In this document: piece after piece, positions 1-6,418 of the stretch | How positions within the stretch are numbered: the first letter of the stretch is position 1 | Layout: each line of letters begins with the position of its first letter | Source: Chloroflexia bacterium | Lineage (GTDB): Bacteria; Chloroflexota; Chloroflexia; Thermomicrobiales; JALYUS01 | Assembly (NCBI GenBank): GCA_025924435.1 | Contig: JAICIL010000229.1 | Span: 1 to 7,236, forward strand | Length of the DNA stretch: 7,236 bases | Direction of reading: 5' to 3' | Notes under the pieces: generated by a model | The model's database searches: none | The model's input: the letters and a program-made list of their open reading frames with translations, nothing else | Told to the model about the DNA's origin: nothing | Program-made: the position numbers and the translations under genes

Positions 1-462
1 CGCGGCGAGATCGGCGAACAATGTCCGCGGCGCCCGCGGCGGATTGAGGAGGCCCGCACGCGCCAGATACGTCAGGTCGTGGCCCGGCCGCTCCTCGTCG
101 GGCGGCGCGTGGCCAACAATCGCCACCTGCGAGAGACGCGGATACCGCGCGTGCAGGGCGGGCCAGCCGAGGTCGAGCCGCGCGAGCGCGGCGGGGCGGC
201 TGGTGGTGAGCAGGAGGTCGCTCTCCGCAAGCAGATCGCCGAGCGCCGCCCGCCCGCCCGCGTCCTTCAGGTCGAGGCGGATGACGCGCTGCCCGGCGAC
301 GAGCGCGTCATACCATGCCGGGGTTGCCCGCGCCAGCGGGTCGCCGCCGGGCGGCTCGACCTTCGTCACCGCCGCGCCCAACGCGGTGAGCCGCGCCGCC
401 GCCACCGGCCCCGGCACATTGATCGCCAGCGTGAGGATGCGGATGCCCTCAAGAGGCGTCAT
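1..462 (-). CDS. CaiB/BaiF family CoA-transferase or alpha-methylacyl-CoA racemase (N-terminal part)
   Basis: This is a class III CoA-transferase/AMACR-fold protein of which only the first 154 residues are present; the reading frame runs off the left edge. Seen: the family's N-terminal pattern (PLEGIRILTLA, then KVEPPGGDPLAR at about 34-45) and a GHDLTY motif at 127-132. Its Asp129 sits where the catalytic Asp of this family is found, and a preceding His matches the racemase (AMACR) branch more than the formyl-/carnitine-CoA transferases. Known of the family: it either moves CoA between carboxylic acids or epimerises 2-methylacyl-CoA, in the cytosol. The ATG at 460-462 lies 3 bp after the acyl-CoA ligase stop. 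A GGAG six bases before the ATG lies within the ligase's last codons, so the two are probably translationally coupled. The family is sure; the exact reaction is not. Confidence 0.9.
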   Translation of the reverse strand, partial: MTPLEGIRILTLAINVPGPVAAARLTALGAAVTKVEPPGGDPLARATPAWYDALVAGQRVIRLDLKDAGGRAALGDLLAESDLLLTTSRPAALARLDLGWPALHARYPRLSQVAIVGHAPPDEERPGHDLTYLARAGLLNPPRAPRTLFADLAA

Positions 463-465
463 GCG

Positions 466-1989
466 TCACTCCGCTCCCTTCGCCGCGACCATCCCCACCG
501 TCCAACCGCTCTCCCGCGCGGCGACCAGTGCCGAACGCCGGATCTTCCCCGCGTCGTTGCGCGGCAAGTCCGCGACAAACTCGTACGTCTTCGGCGCTTT
601 GTACGAGGCCAGCCGCTCGCGGCAGTGGCGGTCGAGCGCGGACGCGGCCGGCGGCGCGATCCCCGCGCGCGGCTGGATGACGGCGTGGACCCGCTTGCCC
701 CACTCCGCGTCCGGCAGGCCGATCACCGCGACATCGGCGACTGCCGGGTGCTCGGTCAGCGCCGCCTCCACCTCCGCCGGGTAGACGTTCGCCGCGCCCG
801 TGACGATCATGTCCACGCGGCGGTCGGCGATAGAGAGATAGCCGTCCGCGTCCACCCAACCGAGATCGCCGACGCTGGCGAAACCGTCGGGGGTGGATTT
901 CGCCGGCGGCGCGCCGAGGTAGCGGTAGGTCTCACCGACCGGCGGATTCCGGCGCATGAAGATCTCCCCGATCTCCCCTGGCGGCAGATCCTGCCCCGCG
1001 TCGTCGAGGATGCGCAGTGCGGAGGCGAAGGGCCGCCCGACGCTCCCCGGATGCGCCAGCCACTCGTCGCCGCGAATGATCGTGAAGCCGACGACTTCGG
1101 TCGCGCCGTAGAGTTCCGTCACCCGCTCGGCCCCGACCCGTTCGATCCAGAAGCGCTTCAGCCACGGTGCGCAGGGTGCGCCCATGCTCGTGACCACCTG
1201 GATGCTGGAGAAGTCCCGCGCCGCGATCCCCGGCAGCGCCGCGATACGCTGCATCAGGATCGGCGGCAGGTACATCGCCTCGACGCGATAGCGCTCAATC
1301 AACTCGACCGACCGCGCCGCATCGAAGCGCTCCATCAGCACGAGCGTGTGGTCGTCGAAAAGCCCGCTGTAACTCGCCACGAAGGGGGCGCTATGGTAGA
1401 GCGGTGCGCAGACGAGTTGCGTCTGCCCAAGCCGGAAGCCGAGCGCCGCCAACAACGGATTCGGCGTCCCCGGCACCGCCACCAACGGCCCCGGCGCGAT
1501 GATGATCTTCGGTCGCTCGGTCGAACCGCCCGAGGCGAGCGCCCGGCCGGGATCGGAGATGCGGTCGGGCAGCGGCGCGTCGTCGTACGCTTCCGCGCCC
1601 CAATCGGCGGCGCACACGGTCGGGAACGCGACGCCCTCCCAATCGGCGATCACCAGGGCGGGTTGCGCGAGGTCGAGCAGCGCATCCCGCTCGCGGTCGG
1701 GCAGCGCAGAGCGCAGCGCCAGCGCCCCTAATTTCCAGACCGCGAAGCAGGCGATGTAATGCTCCGGGCAGTTCGGCAGCCCGACGACGACGATGGCTCG
1801 CTCGCCTACCCCCCGCGCGGCCAGCAGGCGCGCGAGCCGGTTTGAGGCGCGGTCGAGATTGCGCCATGACAGCTGCCGCTCCTCGCCCTCGCGCGGTACG
1901 AAGATGATTGCGGGCCGCTCCGGATGTGCGTCCGCCAGCATCCGCAGCCTGCGGCCAAACGAGATCACCACCGGGGCACTCGATGCCAT
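466..1989 (-). CDS. AMP-forming acyl-CoA synthetase/ligase (ANL superfamily, BaiB-like P-loop)
   Basis: A 507-residue ANL-superfamily ligase that adenylates a carboxylic acid with ATP and transfers it to CoA. Motifs seen, numbered from the chosen start: P-loop SGGSTERPK at 153-161, YGATE at 294-298, SVGD ending in the ribose-binding Asp375, the ADRRVDMI hinge region near 388-395, the C-terminal NVYPAEVEAAL segment, and NDAGKIRR with catalytic Lys482. The SGGST form of the P-loop recalls bile-acid-CoA ligases and related aryl/polyketide acid ligases rather than long-chain fatty acyl-CoA synthetases. The usual P-loop Gly after Thr is Glu here. An ATG at 1989 preceded by AGGAGG at 5 nt spacing (1995-2000) is preferred over the in-frame ATG at 2004, which has only a poorly spaced GAGGCG. 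The gene heads a two-gene unit with the CaiB/AMACR gene. The substrate is unknown. Confidence 0.93.
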   Translation of the reverse strand: MASSAPVVISFGRRLRMLADAHPERPAIIFVPREGEERQLSWRNLDRASNRLARLLAARGVGERAIVVVGLPNCPEHYIACFAVWKLGALALRSALPDRERDALLDLAQPALVIADWEGVAFPTVCAADWGAEAYDDAPLPDRISDPGRALASGGSTERPKIIIAPGPLVAVPGTPNPLLAALGFRLGQTQLVCAPLYHSAPFVASYSGLFDDHTLVLMERFDAARSVELIERYRVEAMYLPPILMQRIAALPGIAARDFSSIQVVTSMGAPCAPWLKRFWIERVGAERVTELYGATEVVGFTIIRGDEWLAHPGSVGRPFASALRILDDAGQDLPPGEIGEIFMRRNPPVGETYRYLGAPPAKSTPDGFASVGDLGWVDADGYLSIADRRVDMIVTGAANVYPAEVEAALTEHPAVADVAVIGLPDAEWGKRVHAVIQPRAGIAPPAASALDRHCRERLASYKAPKTYEFVADLPRNDAGKIRRSALVAARESGWTVGMVAAKGAE

Positions 1990-2013
1990 ACGGGCCTCCT
2001 CCATCGCCTCGTC

Positions 2014-2050
2014 AATGCCCGATCTACCCAGCGGGCATTAGAGCGGGTAG
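2014..2050 (-). promoter_or_regulatory. Two interleaved inverted repeats in the ligase leader (pseudoknot or switch candidate)
   Basis: Reading the minus strand toward the ligase: CTACCC (2050-2045), 5 nt, AATGCCCG (2039-2032), 2 nt, GGGTAG (2029-2024), 2 nt, CGGGCATT (2021-2014). The first and third elements pair over 6 bp and the second and fourth over 8 bp, all perfect, so the stems interleave. A full H-type pseudoknot looks strained because only 2 nt would cross the 6-bp stem. Two alternative structures just upstream of the AGGAGG at 2000-1995 are therefore equally plausible. The pairing is seen; a regulatory role is inferred. Confidence 0.45.
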
Positions 2051-2056
2051 CATGCG

Positions 2057-2093
2057 CCGGCGAAATTCCGGTGGTGGCAGGTTTCAGCCCGCC
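2057..2093 (-). promoter_or_regulatory. Additional hairpins in the ligase leader
   Basis: Upstream of the interleaved stems, the minus strand can form GGCGGG (2093-2088), a CTGAAA hexaloop, and CCTGCC (2081-2076): 6 bp with one G-U. This is followed by a 4-bp CCGG...CCGG hairpin (2071-2068 with 2060-2057). With the elements at 2014-2050 almost the whole proximal leader is structured. I recognise no named riboswitch class here. Confidence 0.35.
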
Positions 2094-2139
2094 TCGGCCC
2101 TTGCTCAGGAAAGATTGTCTATCGGAAGGTAGCATGGAC

Positions 2140-2169
2140 AACGTACCGAAAATACAATGAAGTTGTCAA
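2140..2169 (-). promoter_or_regulatory. Probable sigma-70-type promoter for the acyl-CoA ligase
   Basis: On the minus strand a consensus TTGACA (2169-2164) is followed after 18 bp by TACGTT (2145-2140), which keeps the most conserved first, second and last bases of the -10. Predicted transcription would begin near 2133, giving a leader of about 140 nt. An inverted repeat, GACAAC (2137-2142) and GTTGTC (2162-2167), overlaps both promoter elements and could be an operator. Confidence 0.45.
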
Positions 2170-2344
2170 CCTCGCGGTCGCGCTGACTATCCGTGCCCGA
2201 GTCGGTTTTCTGGTAGGGCAGGCTGACGCCCAATGCGGCTCGGTTTCACATGCATGGAGAGTGGCGTGCGGCGGGGCGGAACGGCCCTTCCCCGGCATTA
2301 CGACGTCATCAACGCACAATGGCGATGCAACGTCGCGTCCGCGT
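2168..2344. other. Intergenic stretch behind the kinase gene
   Basis: The gene-free region 1990-2344 (355 bp) holds the ligase leader and promoter in its left half. The right half, between the kinase stop and the -35 element, shows no convincing gene. A GC-rich imperfect hairpin at about 2272-2295 has no following T-run, so it is only a weak terminator candidate for the kinase transcript. Confidence 0.4.
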
Positions 2345-3967
2345 TCAACCCCGTTGGAGCAGCGCCGCCGCTTCCTCACCCGGGTCGGTCCGCGCGTGGT
2401 CAGGATGGCCGGATGCGACGCCTTCGCGCGGGAGCACCACGGTGAAGGTGCTGCCTTCGCCGGGCGCGCTCCGGACGGAAATCCATCCGCCGTGCAACTC
2501 AACCAACCGCCGCGTCAGGGCCAGCCCCAACCCGGTCCCCTCGTGGCGGCGCGCGAGCGACCCGTCCACCTGCGTGAAGGCCTGGAAGAGTTTGCGCTGG
2601 TCCTCCTCGCTGATGCCAATCCCCGTGTCCGCGACACTGATCGCGACATTGCCGTCCATCGCCCGCGCCGTGAGTGTCACTTCCCCGCCCGGCGCGGTGA
2701 ACTTGATCGCGTTCGCGAGGAGATTGAAGAGGACTTGCTTCAATTTGCGCTCATCCGCGGTGACCGTGGGGATATCGCCGGTGGTCGCGGTCAAGAGCAG
2801 CCCCTTGTTACTGGCCCGTTCGCGCAGCAATTCGATCATCGTCGTGAACAACGCCGGGAGCGCGACCGCCTCGCGGGAGAGTTCCATCCGCCCCGCCTCG
2901 ATCTTGGAGAGATCGAGGATGTCGTTGATCAGCGAGAGCAGATGCTGCGCGCTGGCGTGGATGTCCGTGAAGCATTGGCTCCGCTCCGCCTCGTCGGTCA
3001 CGATGCCGTCTTCGAGCAATTCCGTGAAGCCGATGATCGCGTGCAGCGGGGTGCGCAGTTCATGGCTCATGTTGGCGAGGAACTCGCTCTTGGCGCGGTT
3101 CGCGGCGTCCGCCGACTCCTTCGCCGCCTCCAACTCCGCTTCCGCCTGCTTGCGGACGGTGATGTCTTCCAGCATCGCGATTTGGAAGGTCGGCGCTCCC
3201 GCCGCGTCGCGCACGAGCGAGACCGTCAGATGGGACCACATCACCTGCCCATTCTTGCGGTAGAACCGCTTTTCCAGCTGAAAGTGGTCGCGGCTCCCGC
3301 CAATCAGCGCGCCATAACTCTCCCACACCGAGGCGGCGTCCTCCGGATGGACGAAATCGCCGACATTCAACTGCTGGAATTCCTCCAGGCCATAGCCGAA
3401 CATCGTCTGCAAGGCGTGATTTGCCTCCAGGATGCGCCCGGTCATGTCGCCGATCCCGATCCCGATTGCCGCCTCCGCGAAGACCGCGTGGAAGCGTGCC
3501 TCGCTCTCCCGCAACGCCTCCTCCGCCTGCTGTTGGGCGACGACAACCGCGCTGCGGATGGATTCTTGTTCCGTCAGGATTTCCGCGCGCATCGCGCTCG
3601 TGAAGCCCACCGTCATCGCCCCGAGCGCCGCGCCCAGCCGCGGGAGGAGCGCGTGCTGCTGCGACGCGGAAAGATCGGTCAGCAGGTGGACCCCGAGCAC
3701 CTCGTTGCTGCGACCGAGCGATTCCGGCTGAGTGAAATGCAGCGCGACCAGGGCCGAGCCGATCTCCCGCGCCGCCTCGGGCACGAACGGATCGGTGAGG
3801 AGGATGGTGATGAGCCGGCCAGTCAGGTGCACCAGGTGCTTCTGAATCTCGCGGGAGCCGAGCGGGACGTAACTGGTCCCGGCCAGCGCGCGCTGCCACC
3901 GCCGGGCGACGGCATCGCGACGGCCGCTGAGGAGCAGATGCAGTTCATCCCAACTCTGGTCGCTCAC
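2345..3967 (-). CDS. Soluble PAS-domain sensor histidine kinase
   Basis: A 540-residue hybrid-free histidine kinase. Order of domains seen: an all-helical N-terminal region (about 1-130) that resembles the RsbR-type N-terminal co-antagonist domains found in Chloroflexota and actinobacterial kinases (similarity judged by eye); a coiled-coil linker (about 131-157); a PAS/PAC domain (about 157-272) ending in the usual EDITVRKQAE; a HisKA dimerisation domain with phospho-acceptor His302 in SHELRTPL; and an HATPase domain with N-box (LFNLLANAIKFT, about 413-424), G1 DTGIGI (447-452) and G2 GTGLGL (477-482). No transmembrane segment or receiver domain is visible, so it is probably cytosolic, signalling to a partner encoded elsewhere. 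The start is GTG; an in-frame stop lies only 18 bp upstream, and GAGGGG (3979-3984) sits rather far away at 11 nt. It lies 98 bp after the methyltransferase and may share its transcript. Confidence 0.93.
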   Translation of the reverse strand: MSDQSWDELHLLLSGRRDAVARRWQRALAGTSYVPLGSREIQKHLVHLTGRLITILLTDPFVPEAAREIGSALVALHFTQPESLGRSNEVLGVHLLTDLSASQQHALLPRLGAALGAMTVGFTSAMRAEILTEQESIRSAVVVAQQQAEEALRESEARFHAVFAEAAIGIGIGDMTGRILEANHALQTMFGYGLEEFQQLNVGDFVHPEDAASVWESYGALIGGSRDHFQLEKRFYRKNGQVMWSHLTVSLVRDAAGAPTFQIAMLEDITVRKQAEAELEAAKESADAANRAKSEFLANMSHELRTPLHAIIGFTELLEDGIVTDEAERSQCFTDIHASAQHLLSLINDILDLSKIEAGRMELSREAVALPALFTTMIELLRERASNKGLLLTATTGDIPTVTADERKLKQVLFNLLANAIKFTAPGGEVTLTARAMDGNVAISVADTGIGISEEDQRKLFQAFTQVDGSLARRHEGTGLGLALTRRLVELHGGWISVRSAPGEGSTFTVVLPREGVASGHPDHARTDPGEEAAALLQRG

Positions 3968-4065
3968 CCGCGGTCCAACCCCTCATTCGCCGACATCCTC
4001 GCGTTTCGGTGATTCCCTATGATCCGACCCACACTATCGGCCAATCGCGCGAGACATACCGCGCA

Positions 4066-4872
4066 TCATTCCTTGCGACCGACACCCGCGAAGCCGGTGA
4101 AACGTTCGGGGTGCTCGTCAACGTCATCGGGCGATTCCGGCCGCCATAACGGCAGATAGACAACGCCCGGCTCGACAATGTGCAGCCCGTCGAAGAGACG
4201 CTCGATGTCCGCCCGCGAGCGCATCATCATCGGGGTCGGGGTCCGATTATATAATTGCGTATGCGACTCGCTCTCCACGGGCCGTCCCTCGAAACTGGCG
4301 TGGGAGATGGCAACGTAGCTGCCGGGCGCGATCGCGTCCCGCAGGCGGTAGACCAGCCGGAACGCGTCCTCGTCGCTCGGAACGAAGTGGAGCAGCGCCA
4401 CCAGGAGCACCCCGACCGGCTGCCGGAGGTCGAGGAGACGCCGCACGTCGGGGTGCGCGAGTAATTGGTCGGGATCGCGCGCATCTCCCTGGACAACCGT
4501 TGCATGCGGGTTCCCGGCGAGGATGGCGCGGCTATGGGCGACGGCGACCGGGTCAATGTCCACGTAGACGACCCGACTCTCGGGGTTCTCCCGCTGCGCG
4601 ACCTCGTGCACATTCCCCACCGTCGGGATGCCCGAGCCGATGTCGAGGAATTGCGTGATGCCCTGCGCCATGAGGAAGCGCACCGCCCGCCGCAGGAACG
4701 CGCGATTGGCCTGCATGAGGAGCGGCAGATCGGGCCACATCGCGATCGCCTGCTCGGCGGCCTGGCGGTCAATCGCGAAGTTGTGCGAGCCGCCGAGATA
4801 GTAATCGTACATGCGGGCGGCGCTCGGACGGTCGAGTTCGATGCCCTGCGGTGCCCACGCGGGACGCTGCAT
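4066..4872 (-). CDS. S-adenosylmethionine-dependent methyltransferase, PF04672 (DUF574) family
   Basis: A 268-residue Rossmann-fold methyltransferase. Diagnostic features seen: the N-terminal family signature RPSAARMYDYYLGGSHNF (about 15-32), SAM motif I FLDIGSGIPT (75-84), the acidic end of strand 2 in VVYVDIDP (101-108), QGDARD (128-133) and the later LLHFVPSDEDA segment (161-170). Proteins of this family are numerous in actinobacteria and occur in Chloroflexota; substrates are mostly unknown. The ATG at 4870-4872 is chosen because AAAGGAG (4882-4888) lies 9 nt upstream; an in-frame GTG at 4891-4893 has no good ribosome site and would contain this one. It has its own extended -10 promoter, and the kinase follows after 98 bp. 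Which molecule it methylates cannot be told from the sequence. Confidence 0.92.
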   Translation of the reverse strand: MQRPAWAPQGIELDRPSAARMYDYYLGGSHNFAIDRQAAEQAIAMWPDLPLLMQANRAFLRRAVRFLMAQGITQFLDIGSGIPTVGNVHEVAQRENPESRVVYVDIDPVAVAHSRAILAGNPHATVVQGDARDPDQLLAHPDVRRLLDLRQPVGVLLVALLHFVPSDEDAFRLVYRLRDAIAPGSYVAISHASFEGRPVESESHTQLYNRTPTPMMMRSRADIERLFDGLHIVEPGVVYLPLWRPESPDDVDEHPERFTGFAGVGRKE

Positions 4873-4927
4873 GTCGGTAGACTCCTTTACCACGGACGCG
4901 TGCGGGATTCTCTTTCCCTATCTAAAG

Positions 4928-4937
4928 ATTATATCAT
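4928..4937 (-). promoter_or_regulatory. Extended -10 promoter of the methyltransferase gene
   Basis: The minus strand reads TGATATAAT, a perfect TATAAT (4933-4928) with the TG extension. No good -35 lies 16-18 bp upstream (TCTGTT at 17 bp), which fits an extended -10 promoter. Initiation near 4921 would give a leader of about 50 nt carrying the AAAGGAG site. Confidence 0.6.
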
Positions 4938-4974
4938 GCCGTCATACCGGAACAGATAGGCAAATCCTCGCGGT

Positions 4975-5018
4975 GATGCGGCCAAATTTCATGCTGGAAT
5001 TGCGCCGGTGGCCGCATC
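4975..5018. repeat. 9-bp perfect inverted repeat
   Basis: GATGCGGCC (4975-4983) and GGCCGCATC (5010-5018) are exact reverse complements separated by 26 bp; the spacer can itself fold (ATTTC with GGAAT, one G-U). It lies between the aminotransferase stop and the methyltransferase promoter. No T-run follows on either strand, so it may be an operator or transcript-end structure rather than a classic terminator. Confidence 0.5.
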
Positions 5019-5035
5019 CGATCATGGAAATCAAT

Positions 5036-5068
5036 GAGTAGTGAGCGGGAGATTTCTGCTCGCTACTC
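5036..5068. terminator. Possible terminator-like inverted repeat after the aminotransferase
   Basis: GAGTAGTGAGC (5036-5046) and GCTCGCTACTC (5058-5068) are complementary over 11 positions apart from one T/G position, with an 11-nt loop. In the minus-strand transcript this becomes one C-A mismatch. The T content after it is weak (ATTGATTTCC), so termination is only a possibility. The right arm overlaps the heptamer tract. Confidence 0.3.
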
Positions 5069-5093
5069 GTTACTCTCGACTCGTTACTTTCGT
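5059..5093. repeat. Five-unit degenerate heptamer tract (CTCGTTA type)
   Basis: The plus strand divides exactly into CTCGCTA, CTCGTTA, CTCTCGA, CTCGTTA and CTTTCGT, 35 bp in all. The tract stops one base from the aminotransferase stop codon at 5095-5097. It resembles the short tandemly repeated heptamers known from cyanobacterial intergenic regions, though no homology is claimed. Confidence 0.6.
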
Positions 5094-5094
5094 G

Positions 5095-6282
5095 TCAGTC
5101 CGCCGGGACGGGCGCGAGGCTCTCGACGAACTGGCCGATGCGGCGGGTCGCCTCCATCAGATTATCCATCGAATTGGCGTACGAGAGGCGGAGATAGCCC
5201 GCGCCGTACTCCCCGAAGGCGGTGCCCGCGAGGGTGGCGACGCCTGCCTCCTGTAGGAGGCGGTCCGCCATCTCGCGCTCCGAGAGGCCCGTGCCGGAGA
5301 CATTTGGGAAGGCGTAGAACGCGCCCTTCGGCAACTCGCACCGCACGCCGGGGATGGCGTTCAGCGCGCCGACAATCGCATCCCGCCGCCGCCGGAACTC
5401 GGCGCGCATCGCGTCCACCGCGTCCTGCGGGCCGGTGATCGCCGCGACGCCCGCGCGCTGCGTGAACGAGGCGGTGCAGGAGTTCGAGTTGACCATCAAT
5501 TTGACGATGCTCGGCGCGAGATTCGGCGGCACGACGCCGTAGCCCATCCGCCAGCCCGTCATCGCGTACGTCTTGGAGAAGCCGTCGAGGATGATCGTGC
5601 GGTCGGCCATCCCCGGCTCCGCGATGATCGAGGCGGGCGCGCCCTCGTACTGGAGGCGGCAGTAGATCTCGTCCGAGAGCACCCAGAAATTATGCTTCAG
5701 CGCCAGTTCGGCGATCGCCGCGAGATCCTCCTTCGGGATGATGCCGCCCGTCGGGTTCGCGGGGGAATTGATGACGAGCATCTTCGTGCGCGGCGTGATG
5801 CGCGATTGCAGGTCGTCAATGCTGAAGGCGAAGCCCTTTTCTTCCAACAGCGGCAGCGGCACGGCCTTCGCGCCGACGAAGTTAATCATGGACTCGTAGA
5901 TCGGGAAGCCGGGGTTCTGGTAGATCACCTCGTCGCCCGCCTCGCAGAGGGCGAGGATGGCGTAGAACATCACCGGCTTGCCGCCCGGCGTCACGATGAC
6001 CTGATCGGCCTGCACGCCGACGCCGCGACTGGTCGAAATCTCCCGAGCGATCGCCTCACGCAGTTCGGGCAGGCCCGCCGCCGGGCCGTAGTGCGTGTAC
6101 CCCTCGTCGAGCGCGCGCTTCGCCGCCTCGACGATGTGCGCGGGCGTGTCGAAGTCCGGCTCGCCGATCTCCAGGTGGATGACCGACCGCCCCTGCGCCT
6201 CCAGCGCCTTCGCCTTCGCCAGCACCTCGAACGCCGTCTCCGTCCCCAACCGGCCCATCGCGGACGCCAATTTCAGTTCCAT
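5095..6282 (-). CDS. PLP-dependent class I/II aminotransferase (aspartate aminotransferase-like)
   Basis: A full-length 395-residue fold-type I aminotransferase, a cytosolic enzyme moving an amino group between an amino acid and a 2-oxo acid with pyridoxal phosphate. Seen: LEIGEPDFDTP near 37-47, YGPAAGLPELREA (65-77), the NSPANPTGG motif with Asn176, SDEIY with Asp204 and Tyr207, the PLP-binding Lys237 in DGFSKTYAMTGWRMGY, and Arg365 in YLRLSYA, which normally binds the substrate carboxylate. All core residues are intact. The ATG at 6280-6282 is preceded by GAGGGGG at 5 nt (6288-6294). The overall pattern fits the AspAT Ib-type group, but whether it prefers aspartate, alanine, aromatic amino acids or another donor cannot be fixed here. 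No biosynthetic neighbour gives the pathway. It is divergent from the CoA-binding gene and flanked on both sides by heptamer tracts. Confidence 0.95.
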   Translation of the reverse strand: MELKLASAMGRLGTETAFEVLAKAKALEAQGRSVIHLEIGEPDFDTPAHIVEAAKRALDEGYTHYGPAAGLPELREAIAREISTSRGVGVQADQVIVTPGGKPVMFYAILALCEAGDEVIYQNPGFPIYESMINFVGAKAVPLPLLEEKGFAFSIDDLQSRITPRTKMLVINSPANPTGGIIPKEDLAAIAELALKHNFWVLSDEIYCRLQYEGAPASIIAEPGMADRTIILDGFSKTYAMTGWRMGYGVVPPNLAPSIVKLMVNSNSCTASFTQRAGVAAITGPQDAVDAMRAEFRRRRDAIVGALNAIPGVRCELPKGAFYAFPNVSGTGLSEREMADRLLQEAGVATLAGTAFGEYGAGYLRLSYANSMDNLMEATRRIGQFVESLAPVPAD

Positions 6283-6330
6283 CGCTGCCCCCTCTTGCGC
6301 ACTCCGTCGGTCCCCTATCGTCAGAAACAG

Positions 6331-6339
6331 AGTATAGCA
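6331..6339 (-). promoter_or_regulatory. Extended -10 promoter of the aminotransferase gene
   Basis: The minus strand reads TGCTATACT: TATACT (6336-6331) with the TG extension at 6339-6338. No good -35 is placed 16-18 bp upstream. Initiation near 6324 would give a leader of about 42 nt with the GAGGGGG ribosome site. Confidence 0.55.
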
Positions 6340-6382
6340 GGCGACTTCACCGGACGCCGATCAATCTGTTCCTTCTTCCCGA

Positions 6383-6401
6383 TGGTACACTCTCGTACGA
6401 G
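6383..6401 (+). promoter_or_regulatory. Possible extended -10 promoter with adjoining palindrome
   Basis: TGGTACACT (6383-6391) matches an extended -10 for the plus-strand CoA-binding gene. It is followed directly by the perfect 10-bp palindrome CTCGTACGAG (6392-6401), which would cover the start point and could be an operator. No convincing -35 is present. The role is inferred from position only. Confidence 0.35.
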
Positions 6402-6418
6402 CGACGGGCCGATTTTCA

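Noticed and set aside
79..1731. Open frame of 550 codons on the plus strand opposite the ligase
   Set aside because: Extremely Arg/His/Asp-rich with no recognisable motif; it is the antisense shadow of the well-supported ligase gene, as expected in GC-rich DNA.
2014..2093. T-box or other named riboswitch in the ligase leader
   Set aside because: No match to the T-box antiterminator consensus or to any riboswitch core I know; kept only as an unnamed structured leader.
2272..2295. GC-rich hairpin as the kinase terminator
   Set aside because: The stem is imperfect with a bulge and no T-run follows on the minus strand, so it was not listed as a terminator.
2119..2502. Small minus-strand frame running from the kinase end into the intergenic region
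   Set aside because: Begins inside the kinase in another frame, lacks a good ribosome site and shows no family resemblance.
2261..4012. Open frame of 583 codons on the plus strand opposite the kinase
   Set aside because: Low-complexity Arg/Glu/Leu-rich composition and full overlap with a kinase that has all its catalytic motifs.
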